DNA of 8,639 nt, from NCBI GenBank assembly GCA_039208045.1, contig JBCCRH010000265.1, positions 1 to 8,639 of the forward strand, read 5' to 3'. Every line of letters begins with the position of its first letter. The first letter of the stretch is position 1. Under the pieces are notes generated by a model. That model did no database searches, had not been told where the DNA came from, and saw only the letters and a program-made list of their open reading frames with translations. Position numbers and translations under genes: made by a program. Below are positions 1 through 5,772 of this stretch, one piece after another. Origin of the DNA: JBCCRH01 sp039208045 (GTDB lineage: Bacteria > Bacteroidota > Bacteroidia > Chitinophagales > Saprospiraceae).

Positions 1-42
1 CAGCAAATCTAATGCCAATGTCCATAACAACAGTTATCGATA

Positions 43-567
43 CTATCCTTTCCAGTTGTTCGGCTGTAGCTGTTTCAGAAATCGCGCTATGGACGTATCC
101 GATGATAAGGTCACTATTTTTTTATCCGAAGGGAGGCGAGCAAGCCGTTTCAAAATATCTGGCCGCTTTAGTTCAGGAAAGTGGAATACGTACATTAGAA
201 ACTTCCAATCAAAGCGTTCTACACAACCTTCTGCCATATCTTCACGAGCGCGGCCATAGTCCCGCAGCGTCCGCTTGATCACGCGATAGAGGCAAAGCCA
301 ACGAGAGCGATCCAAGAAAATGACAGTATCTGCTCGTTCCATGCGCATCTCCATCGTACCACCATAGTTACCATCGATAATCCATTCCTCTTGCTGTACC
401 AACTGTTGCTTCTTCACCTTCCACATTTCGGATGGTGTTTCTACCCAATTCGGCTTCCAGTACTCTTTGTCCAGATGAATGAGGGGAAGCCCCGTCTTTG
501 CTTGCAGCTGTTTGGCGAAGGTAGATTTTCCCGCTCCGCAGCAGCCGATGACCATGATTCGTTTCAT
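43..567 (-). CDS. FlaR-type P-loop kinase (adenylate kinase-like, 'DNA topology modulation protein' family)
   Basis: This is a complete 174-residue cytoplasmic P-loop protein. Visible motifs are a Walker A loop GCCGAGKST (residues 8-16) right after the first beta strand, HLDKEYW (31-37), WIIDGNY (62-68), a Walker B-like strand VIFLDRSR (82-89) and an Arg-rich lid segment around 95-112 (KRTLRDYGRARED). This order is typical of the FlaR / 'DNA topology modulation protein' family, which has an adenylate-kinase-like fold. The family name is historical; the real substrate is unknown and is most likely a nucleotide or small phosphate acceptor. The length is normal for the family. It lies 25 bp downstream of the ybaK-like gene on the same strand, so the two may be co-transcribed. 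The family assignment is confident, the biochemical role is not. Confidence 0.88.
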   Translation of the reverse strand: MKRIMVIGCCGAGKSTFAKQLQAKTGLPLIHLDKEYWKPNWVETPSEMWKVKKQQLVQQEEWIIDGNYGGTMEMRMERADTVIFLDRSRWLCLYRVIKRTLRDYGRAREDMAEGCVERFDWKFLMYVFHFPELKRPDILKRLARLPSDKKIVTLSSDTSIARFLKQLQPNNWKG

Positions 568-592
568 GTGTTTAGATTTTTAAAGCCCACCT

Positions 593-1060
593 TCAACAAA
601 TCTCCGCAAACACCCCTTTCGTAGCACGCCCCAGCTCATTTGGCGAAAGCCCCACCAGCACCCCACGTACCCCTGCATTCACATACATCTGCTCAAGCTG
701 CTCTGCAACTGCCTCTATAAAAACGGGATACTCCTTCTTCATGCCTAATGGCGAGCAACCCCCTCGAATATAGCCCGTCAAGCCTTGCAGCTCCTTCACT
801 GCGACTAAAGTGATTTTTTTGTTGCCACTTGCCTTAGCTAGTGCTTTGAAATTCAGCTCCTGATCGCCTGTTACCACCGCGATAACCACTCCTGTTTTAT
901 CCCCTTTAGCAACTAGGGTTTTATAGACGGCCTTCAATTCTAAGTCGTTGTCCGCAGCAATCTTATCGAGCGCTAAGTTTGCTGGATCATACTGGTAGGC
1001 CACGGTATCGTAAGCTATCTTGTGCCGCTCCAAGATGCGGATAGCATTCGTTTTTTTCAT
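593..1060 (-). CDS. ybaK: Cys-tRNA(Pro) deacylase, YbaK/EbsC family
   Basis: This complete 155-residue protein matches the YbaK/EbsC family along its length. YbaK removes cysteine mistakenly attached to tRNA(Pro) by prolyl-tRNA synthetase and so acts as a free-standing editing domain in the cytoplasm. Visible family marks are the N-terminal ARILE-like segment (here AIRILERHKI, 6-15), the conserved lysine in AVYKTLVAKGD (44-54; K47 corresponds to the catalytic Lys of the family), GYIRGGCSPLGMKK (96-109) with the GGxSPxG signature, and the C-terminal VRGVLVGLSPNEL (131-143). The ATG at 1058-1060 is the natural start because the family begins with few residues before this motif. The gene is upstream of the FlaR-like gene. 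It is separated from the plus-strand tRNA-Ser by about 220 bp in which I see no other gene. Confidence 0.93.
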   Translation of the reverse strand: MKKTNAIRILERHKIAYDTVAYQYDPANLALDKIAADNDLELKAVYKTLVAKGDKTGVVIAVVTGDQELNFKALAKASGNKKITLVAVKELQGLTGYIRGGCSPLGMKKEYPVFIEAVAEQLEQMYVNAGVRGVLVGLSPNELGRATKGVFAEIC

Positions 1061-1268
1061 TATCCATCATTTTTTTAGCTCATCGGGAACTTATCTCACC
1101 AGAACCTGCTTTATGGGATTGTAAATTATAACAATTACCACAATGATCTGCAAATACGAACATCAATCGACGCCATCGGGGAAAGTGTCCCAAGCCTCCC
1201 AGTCGAAACTAGCTTCCTAAGGTTTCGCTAGGTCGTTTGCGGATTTCTCATCCTTTTACTCGTCATTC

Positions 1269-1276
1269 TAAATTTT
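1269..1276 (+). promoter_or_regulatory. Possible -7 element for tRNA-Ser
   Basis: TAAATTTT matches the Bacteroidota -7 consensus TAnnTTTG at seven of eight positions and ends seven bases before the first base of the tRNA. I do not see a convincing -33 TTG at the right distance, so this is a weak call. Confidence 0.3.
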
Positions 1277-1283
1277 CTAACCC

Positions 1284-1370
1284 GGAGGAGCAAGCCAACT
1301 GGCGGTGGACACTGTCTTGAAAACAGCTCGGAGTTCACGACTCGTGTGGGTTCGACTCCCACCTTCTCCG
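1284..1370 (+). tRNA. tRNA-Ser (anticodon UGA)
   Basis: This is a full class II cloverleaf. The acceptor stem GGAGGAG (1284-1290) pairs with CTTCTCC (1363-1369), including one G-U pair, and the discriminator is G1370. The anticodon UGA is at 1318-1320 in a seven-base loop. The long variable arm (about 1328-1345, with GAGT pairing ACTC) is the mark of tRNA-Ser. The T arm is GTGGG / TTCGACT / CCCAC (1346-1362). The outermost anticodon-stem pair is an A-C mismatch. The 3' CCA is not encoded (the next bases are CAA), which is common in Bacteroidota. A palindromic repeat starts eight bases after its end. Confidence 0.95.
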
Positions 1371-1378
1371 CAAGGTCT

Positions 1379-1541
1379 TAGAGCATGTTTGGATTTTGCT
1401 TTTTGAGCGAGCGCCGCCAAATTTTGTCCTGAGCAAGGCACGATGCAGGAGCATAGTATAACTACGCGACTAAAGAGTAACGCAGCGCAGGGTAAAATTT
1501 GGCAAGCACAGCCGAAAGGGTAAAGTCCAAACATGCTCTTA
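1379..1541. repeat. 163-bp imperfect palindromic repeat, copy 1
   Basis: The two ends are inverted copies: AGAGCATGTTTGGA (1380-1393) is the exact complement of TCCAAACATGCTCT (1526-1539), and pairing resumes further in around CCAAATTTT / AAAATTTGG. The unpaired centre is about 1440-1475. A second copy with the same internal blocks lies at 5773-5935. Shared blocks are GAGCGA, AAATTT followed by CTGA-CAAGGC, and AACGCAG-GCAGG-TAAAATTT, at the same spacing in both copies. It has no coding capacity and sits directly behind the tRNA-Ser gene. It may act as a small non-autonomous mobile repeat, a transcript 3' end, or both; the sequence alone does not decide. Confidence 0.85.
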
Positions 1542-1972
1542 AAAAGGTTAAAGCAAAGAAAACCCTGAGTTTCGGCTCAGGTAGGCCGCTTGCAGTCTTT
1601 ACATAACTTCAGTAATGAAGCTAAATCTGGCAGAGTAGCAGTACTGCTGGAGACGTCCCTCGGGGCGTTGGAGCAAGCAAGCAACTAGCGTATTACATCC
1701 AGGCTATCAGGGGCGACCGCTGAGATAGCGAGGGATGGGTACAACCGGTAGCGGACTGCCGGTTTGAGGTGGAGACACCAAAAGCGAAAGTTGTAGGCTG
1801 TTGGTCAGCAATTGGCTATCCACTAATTGTTGGGCTAGCACCAGTATCAAGGGCAAGTGTCTGGTAACGGATCGTTGTCCTGAAGTACCGTGAATTGGGA
1901 AATTTGCAAGAAGGAGTTTAGTATTCTGTAGGCTAAAATCTACGGAGCTACACCCGGAGCGCTTCTTCTATC

Positions 1973-2080
1973 TGTCCGGAGGCTTTGCATTTGTCGTCTA
2001 ATTGGTAAGACATCTGATTTGGGTTCAGAGTTTGTGGGTTCGATTCCCACCAAATATCATAAAAGCGAAAGTTCCGGGCG
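1973..2080 (+). other. Extended helix presenting the tRNA-like domain
   Basis: TGTCCGGA (1973-1980) pairs with TCCGGGCG (2073-2080) in eight pairs (three are G-U). GCTTT (1982-1986) pairs with AAAGC (2062-2066), and the next paired segment is the tRNA-like acceptor ATTTG / CAAAT. The cloverleaf therefore caps a stacked stem of the larger RNA, with GAAAGT (2067-2072) as an asymmetric internal loop. This favours a structural domain over an independent tRNA gene. Confidence 0.6.
1987..2057 (+). tRNA. tRNA-like domain, anticodon UGG, weak acceptor stem
   Basis: The core cloverleaf is intact: D stem GTCT / AGAC (1996-1999, 2008-2011), anticodon stem TCTGA / TCAGA (2013-2017, 2025-2029) with loop TTTGGGT giving anticodon UGG at 2020-2022, a four-base variable loop, and T arm GTGGG / TTCGATT / CCCAC (2034-2050). 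By anticodon it would be tRNA-Pro. However, U at position 38 and the D-arm sequence look more like tRNA-Gln, whose usual anticodon UUG differs by one base. The acceptor keeps only ATTTG / CAAAT; C1988-A2056 is a mismatch, G1987-T2057 is a wobble, and no CCA follows. The weak acceptor and the flanking helix suggest it is part of the large RNA and may not be charged. Confidence 0.6.
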
Positions 2081-2427
2081 TTGTGGCATAGTAGTTGCCT
2101 AAGTCCGTTGCAATACACGGACTAGTGGTTGCCGCAAGCAACCGCTAGGTGGTGCACATTCTTTTAGGCCGGCTTCAGAGCAAGCTCTGGAGAACGCCTA
2201 ATTAATGGTGGAGGCCCAACCTCCCCGCGTTGCAAAGCGCAGACGAAAAGAGCTGCTATGCAAGCCAAGTCTAAGGTGCCGAACAACCACAATGTAGCTA
2301 CTGCTTCGGCAGTACCAATCTGGCATCTGGCAGTTACGCCAACCGGGCGACTGGAAGGCGTGGATACGGTGGGAACCTTGGGGCTGGCAGGCCCTGAGCA
2401 TAATCCACCAAAAGGCTGTCATTGGGC

Positions 2428-2459
2428 AAGCTGTAGTCCCAGGCTTCTTTTTTATTTTT
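2428..2459 (+). terminator. Putative intrinsic terminator of the large RNA
   Basis: AAGCTG (2428-2433) pairs with CAGGCTT (2440-2446) with one bulged G and loop TAGTCC. It is followed by a T-rich tract broken only by one C and one A (2445-2459). Only six base pairs form, so the hairpin is weak, but the T-tract and its position at the end of the structured stretch fit termination on the plus strand. Confidence 0.5.
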
Positions 2460-2505
2460 GGAATATTATTAGTTTTCTAGCGGTTACTTGATCTCTAGTC
2501 CCCCC

Positions 2506-2988
2506 TCAATCTACTGTATCCGGACAATACCTCCCTTCCGTAGTGCTAACCAGCTGATAGCCACCTAAAAGATCGCTATACCTAAATGTTACATAAAAAA
2601 AGCGTTTATCATCATTAGCAAGCTTCCATTTCCGTTTGGATTTGTAAGTAACAGTACTCCTTCTTATAATGACTAGTATATCCCCTTTTGTTACCGTGAG
2701 CGGCGATATATCCAGATAGGTCAACGCTTTCCCGATCCACACTTTTTGAGGTGCTCCGAACCCGGATATGTAGGTCACTTGGTGACTCCCTTTATAGGTC
2801 TTTATGTTTTTAGCATAAAAAGCGGGTGCTAAAACGAGTACAGGTTGCCCGCTGATGGTGTCTCCTGTAATGTTGAGCACGGCGTCGATGGAGGCCGTGT
2901 AAATAGCTGTAGTGGAGTGCTGCTGACTGTATAAGGTTGATGCCTGAAGTAATGCTAAGATGGTGAATACGGTTATATTTCTTTTCAT
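2506..2988 (-). CDS. Secreted protein of unknown function
   Basis: The gene is complete and encodes 160 residues. The N-terminus MKRNITVFTILALLQASTLYS is a classical signal peptide with probable cleavage near residue 21 before QQ. No lipobox cysteine is present, so a periplasmic or secreted soluble protein is expected. The mature part is rich in alternating hydrophobic and polar residues (for example 97-117, SPLTVTKGDILVIIRRS), suggesting a mostly beta fold. It has one cysteine near the end (C155). I recognise no family. It diverges from the sigma-factor operon with a 126-bp shared upstream region that contains promoter-like elements for both directions. It may belong to the same response, but nothing in the protein shows this. 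A second frame opening at 2998 on the same strand is a shadow without a signal-peptide pattern. Confidence 0.75.
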   Translation of the reverse strand: MKRNITVFTILALLQASTLYSQQHSTTAIYTASIDAVLNITGDTISGQPVLVLAPAFYAKNIKTYKGSHQVTYISGFGAPQKVWIGKALTYLDISPLTVTKGDILVIIRRSTVTYKSKRKWKLANDDKRFFYVTFRYSDLLGGYQLVSTTEGRYCPDTVD

Positions 2989-3016
2989 GGTCTTTCAATT
3001 AGTCATTATAGTTCAA

Positions 3017-3048
3017 CAAAGGAATTAAAAAAATTGCACTCTAGGCAA
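3017..3048 (-). promoter_or_regulatory. Promoter for the secreted protein gene
   Basis: Read on the minus strand, TTG (complement of 3046-3048) is followed after 21 bases by TTCCTTTG (complement of 3017-3024). The latter matches TAnnTTTG at seven of eight positions, and the spacing fits Bacteroidota primary sigma promoters. The start of transcription would fall roughly 20 bases before the ATG at 2988. It overlaps the divergent promoter on the plus strand. Confidence 0.45.
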
Positions 3049-3066
3049 CCCCTCTTCCTATCTTTA
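3034..3066 (+). promoter_or_regulatory. Promoter for the ECF sigma operon
   Basis: TTG at 3034-3036 is followed after 22 bases by TATCTTTA (3059-3066), a seven-of-eight match to TAnnTTTG. Transcription would start near 3073, leaving a leader of about 40 bases before the TTG start codon at 3115. The match is to the housekeeping consensus; an autoregulated ECF promoter would look different and is not obvious. Confidence 0.45.
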
Positions 3067-3114
3067 GCTATGTAGAAGTGAAAGGATTAGTTACTACCTA
3101 CAACCAATCGCCCC

Positions 3115-3630
3115 TTGATACGAAAAGCACAACAAGGAAATAAAATAGCCATTCGCCGATTGTACGAGCAGCACGAGTCGTACTGGTTTAGGATTTGCCT
3201 GCGGTATGGGCGCAATCGAACCGACGCGCAAGACATCTTTCAAGAGGGAGTGGGCAAAGTATTCCAGGTATTAGATCAATTCGATGAGGCGCGGGGCTCG
3301 TTTGAAGCATGGTCGAATCGGGTGATCGTCAACGAAGCATTGAAATATTTGAAGAAGAACCAATGGCAAGCCTCTTTTGAGGAGTTGGAAAATATCGAGC
3401 CAGAAGTAGAATGGCCGTTGGAAGAGGGCCCTGATATTTCGGCGAAAGCCTTAACCCAAATGATCCAGCAACTGCCCTTTGGCTATCGGGTAGTTTTCAA
3501 TATGTACGAAATAGAAGGCTATACGCACCGAGAAATTGCTACCTACTTAGGCATCTCCGTTGGCACTTCAAAATCACAATTATCAAAAGCAAAAAGAACA
3601 TTGCAGCAGCAATTGAAGCAGCTGTTTTAA
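3115..3630 (+). CDS. ECF-type RNA polymerase sigma-70 factor
   Basis: This 171-residue protein has the two-domain layout of an extracytoplasmic-function sigma factor. Region 2 spans about 1-80: GNKIAIRRLYEQH, then DAQDIFQEGVGKVF (37-50), the region 2.2 core-binding segment, and AWSNRVIVNEALKYLKK (65-81) for -10 recognition. Region 4 spans about 113-168, with LPFGYRVVFNMYEIEGY (120-136) and the helix-turn-helix THREIATYLGISVGTSKSQLSKAKRTL (137-163) for -35 recognition. The linker 82-112 is acidic. The start is unusual: the frame opens after a stop at 3088-3090 and holds no ATG or GTG before the conserved region, so TTG at 3115 is the only standard start. It leaves a short but acceptable N-terminus. 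Twelve bases separate it from the next gene, whose N-terminus is a likely anti-sigma region. Confidence 0.9.
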   Translation: MIRKAQQGNKIAIRRLYEQHESYWFRICLRYGRNRTDAQDIFQEGVGKVFQVLDQFDEARGSFEAWSNRVIVNEALKYLKKNQWQASFEELENIEPEVEWPLEEGPDISAKALTQMIQQLPFGYRVVFNMYEIEGYTHREIATYLGISVGTSKSQLSKAKRTLQQQLKQLF

Positions 3631-3642
3631 GCAGATACAACT

Positions 3643-5139
3643 ATGGAAAAGGACGATAATAAATTGGGAGATTTTTTCCGAAAACGACTCGGTGAGAACG
3701 AGCAGCCAGAAGCTTGGGATCGACCCGATGATGCGATCCGAGAGCAGGTCTTAGGAAAAATTATGGGGGCACCAAGAGCAGTACCAACTAATGTTACAAT
3801 CCTCTCCCACTCCTTGTGGACGCGGATAGCTCCGATAGCCATCGGGGCTGCCATGATACTCCTAGTTTTGGGATTGGGGCTTTATAACTGGTTGCTAAGT
3901 GAACAGGTACAGCAACTTCAGGCAGAGCGGCAACAACAAGAAAAAGTAGTACTTATTACCCAGAGCGATAAGCTTCAGCTAGAGCAACAAATAAAGCAAT
4001 TGGACAAGAAAACAGGCGAGATGAGCCAAGTAATAACAAGTGTTGAACAACAGCTAACCCAACAACGAAGACACTTTGAGGAATTACTACAATCGCGAAT
4101 GCAGCAAATTAATCAGCTACAACAACAGCGCACCGCGCTAGTAGATAGCCTCTCTCAGCTCCATACACAAATAGCGACCATTACTTCAACCTTAACTACA
4201 ACAAATGAAGCAATAACTACACGTACAACTATTCCACAACCTACAAAAAACGACCGTTTACAGAAGATCTATAAAAAATATCCAGGCGACTTGAGCTATA
4301 CTACGCCAGCTCCTCAGCTCACACTAGCAAGTCTGGAAGAGCAAGCTGTTCTTTCTACAGCACCACGCAAGCGATTTGAGGTAGGCTATGAGCTCTCCAC
4401 CTTACCCTTAGAGCTACCCATTGAGCGAAGCTTTAAGGAGCAGCGCCTTGCTTCTCAGCGCATACAAAATCAGGTCACTAACGCTATGGCACATGGAATC
4501 AATGTCGGCTATTCTCCTTGGCGCAATTGGTGGATCAAAGCAGGGGTTAGAAGATCATCTGTAGCACTCCAACAGCGCTTTAATATTGGCTTGGCTTACA
4601 ATAAGACCAACGAGGAGATGCGCCCTGGTGAGCCCACTACCAATGAGCTTTTGCTAAAAACACGGGCAGGAGATGCTGATATTGAAAGTGCATTTACCGT
4701 TCGTTTTGAGCCCGGAGACGAGCTGGAAGAAGGAGAACTAGTCGAAGTGGGTATTGAAGATTTTTTAACCCTAGATGTTTACCAACTCCCTATTGGATTA
4801 GAATATTACGCTGGTTCAGGAAGGCTACAATTCCTTCTTCAGGGGGGCGTGCAGTGGAGTTCTCTTCGCTACAGAGAATACAACTTTACTACCGAAATCC
4901 GTGCTCGTGGAGCACGGCTAGATGCAGACCAAGGGAAAGTGCTCTCTAAAGATATACCGAGTAGCAATTCCTTTGGGCTCTACGGAGGCTTGGGCGTAAA
5001 CTACGAGCTATTCCCCAACTGGCACCTCCGCACTAGCTTTAATTATAACATCAATTTCATCAATACTAACAATCGGAAAGATGCTAGTCCCTCAGAGAAT
5101 GGTACCGCTTTTAGGGCTGGCATCAATTACCGGTTTTAA
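3643..5139 (+). CDS. Putative transmembrane anti-sigma / outer-membrane beta-barrel protein
   Basis: Four parts follow each other in 498 residues. Residues 1-60 are polar and soluble, with a (F)FRKRLGENEQPEAWD-type segment (11-26) like the N-termini of membrane-anchored proteins encoded beside ECF sigma factors in Bacteroidota. Residues 62-84 form one hydrophobic helix. Residues 86-176 are Gln/Glu/Leu-rich with heptad-like spacing, a probable coiled coil. After a Thr/Pro-rich linker (177-245), residues 246-498 show alternating aromatic strands such as FEVGYELSTL, WWIKAGVRRSS, YQLPIGLEYY, LQFLLQGGVQWSSL and FGLYGGLGVNYEL, and end in AGINYRF, a typical outer-membrane barrel ending with Phe. There is no cleavable signal peptide. 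I infer an N-in topology in which the cytoplasmic tail binds the sigma factor and the barrel domain senses or sits in the outer membrane. The barrel part is well supported; the anti-sigma role rests on context and N-terminal style. Confidence 0.82.
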   Translation: MEKDDNKLGDFFRKRLGENEQPEAWDRPDDAIREQVLGKIMGAPRAVPTNVTILSHSLWTRIAPIAIGAAMILLVLGLGLYNWLLSEQVQQLQAERQQQEKVVLITQSDKLQLEQQIKQLDKKTGEMSQVITSVEQQLTQQRRHFEELLQSRMQQINQLQQQRTALVDSLSQLHTQIATITSTLTTTNEAITTRTTIPQPTKNDRLQKIYKKYPGDLSYTTPAPQLTLASLEEQAVLSTAPRKRFEVGYELSTLPLELPIERSFKEQRLASQRIQNQVTNAMAHGINVGYSPWRNWWIKAGVRRSSVALQQRFNIGLAYNKTNEEMRPGEPTTNELLLKTRAGDADIESAFTVRFEPGDELEEGELVEVGIEDFLTLDVYQLPIGLEYYAGSGRLQFLLQGGVQWSSLRYREYNFTTEIRARGARLDADQGKVLSKDIPSSNSFGLYGGLGVNYELFPNWHLRTSFNYNINFINTNNRKDASPSENGTAFRAGINYRF

Positions 5140-5157
5140 CCATTAAAACTATTCATC

Positions 5158-5772
5158 ATGCGATCATTTTTGTTTAGTATCTTGGCTATTGCCACCTTAA
5201 CTTTTACTGCTTGTGAAAAAGATAGGATGAGTGTCAACTCAGCAGATGAGGAGCTCATTTTAGCAATCCAAACGGCCACAGATAAGTCAGCAGTCGCTTC
5301 TAGCACTTTACCCGCTACAGCAAGCACGGTACTGAATTCAGATTATACCGAAAGTACCACAGAAGAAGTGCTACTAGCCAGCGATCTTGGCTACGAAGTG
5401 CAACTACGCAGAACAGAAGGCACACGAGTTGGAGAACGCAATACCATCTATTTTAATTTGGACGGTCAGCCACTAGGCTACAGTCGAGAAGATGGAAAAA
5501 AGCGGGATCGGAAAGATTGCAAAGGGAAAGACCTTCGCGAGTGCTTCGACTTTGTCTACCCCGTTACCTTCACGCTGCCCGACGGAACGACCACATCGGG
5601 CGATAAAGAAACCTTACACACCCAGATCAAGGAGTGGTACGAAGCCAATCCCGATGCAGAAGAACGTCCCAGCCTTCAGTTTCCCGTGGAAATTACATTC
5701 GAAGACGGAACCATCCAGACCATCAATAGCGATGAAGAACTAGAAGCAGCAAAGGAAAGCTGTGAGAACTAA
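5158..5772 (+). CDS. Lipoprotein of unknown function with duplicated beta motif
   Basis: This 204-residue protein starts with a lipoprotein signal peptide: MRSFLFSILAIATLTFTAC has a hydrophobic core and a lipobox ending at C19, followed by EKD. The acidic/Lys residues just after the cysteine are compatible with outer-membrane or surface delivery in Bacteroidota. The C-terminal half holds two similar stretches, YPVTFTLPDGTTTSGDKETL (134-153) and FPVEITFEDG...NSDEEL (175-195), that look like a tandem beta unit. They are separated by a helical IKEWYEANPDAEERP segment. Cysteines at 121, 129 and 202 could pair in the periplasm or outside. I have the impression that similar domains recur in hypothetical Bacteroidota lipoproteins, but I know no function. 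It is the third gene of the sigma operon, 18 bases behind the barrel protein, and may be its partner or its regulated product. A palindromic repeat begins at the base after its stop codon. Confidence 0.82.
   Translation: MRSFLFSILAIATLTFTACEKDRMSVNSADEELILAIQTATDKSAVASSTLPATASTVLNSDYTESTTEEVLLASDLGYEVQLRRTEGTRVGERNTIYFNLDGQPLGYSREDGKKRDRKDCKGKDLRECFDFVYPVTFTLPDGTTTSGDKETLHTQIKEWYEANPDAEERPSLQFPVEITFEDGTIQTINSDEELEAAKESCEN

Larger units (their letters stand above)
1550..2459 (+). ncRNA. Large structured non-coding RNA with embedded tRNA-like domain (GOLLD/ROOL-like candidate)
   Basis: About 0.9 kb lacks a credible reading frame but is dense in stable hairpins. Clear ones, with loop in brackets, are: 1564-1581 (UUCG), 1607-1620 (GUAA), 1653-1668 (CUCG), 1743-1764 (nine pairs), 1768-1779 (GAGA), 1806-1832, 1924-1946, 2102-2123, 2123-2147 (ten pairs), 2164-2201 (six plus eight pairs), 2227-2240 (GCAA) and 2299-2314 (UUCG). 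A tRNA-like domain at 1987-2057 is nested on a longer helix. The stretch ends with a terminator-like hairpin and T-run. The plus strand is favoured by the tRNA-like domain, the tetraloop polarity and the terminator. It follows tRNA-Ser and could be co-transcribed with it; I see no clear promoter of its own, so the 5' end is approximate. Size, tRNA linkage and internal tRNA are known traits of GOLLD RNAs, and ROOL is also often near tRNAs. Membership is unproven and it could be a new class. Confidence 0.72.

Noticed and set aside
12..624. Plus-strand frames opposite the FlaR-like gene
   Set aside because: They are shadows of a gene with clear P-loop motifs on the minus strand.
1204..1232. Small hairpin CGAAAC / GTTTCG upstream of tRNA-Ser
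   Set aside because: Only six pairs without a T-run or a matching gene end; could occur by chance.
1277..1534. Minus-strand 85-residue frame across the tRNA-Ser
   Set aside because: It is the antisense translation of the tRNA and palindromic repeat (the GSRTHTSREL-type string is a known artefact of translated tRNA-Ser).
1987..2057. tmRNA tRNA-like end
   Set aside because: It has a full anticodon arm and D stem, no tag-encoding frame, and lacks the tmRNA termini.
2061..2080. RNase P RNA, because GAAAGTTCCGGGC resembles GAAAGTCCGGGC of its conserved region
   Set aside because: The match has an inserted base, the partner region ACAGAA with its P4 complement is missing, and the bases are accounted for by the helix around the tRNA-like domain.
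1550..2459. Group II intron or group I intron
   Set aside because: I found no domain V-like hairpin with the conserved AGC/GAAA pattern, no GTGYG 5' boundary, no maturase, and no interrupted exon that would be rejoined.
2198..2491. Short frames of 74 and 77 residues on both strands inside the structured RNA
   Set aside because: They have atypical composition and no recognisable domain, and they overlap stable hairpins with tetraloops; most likely chance frames.
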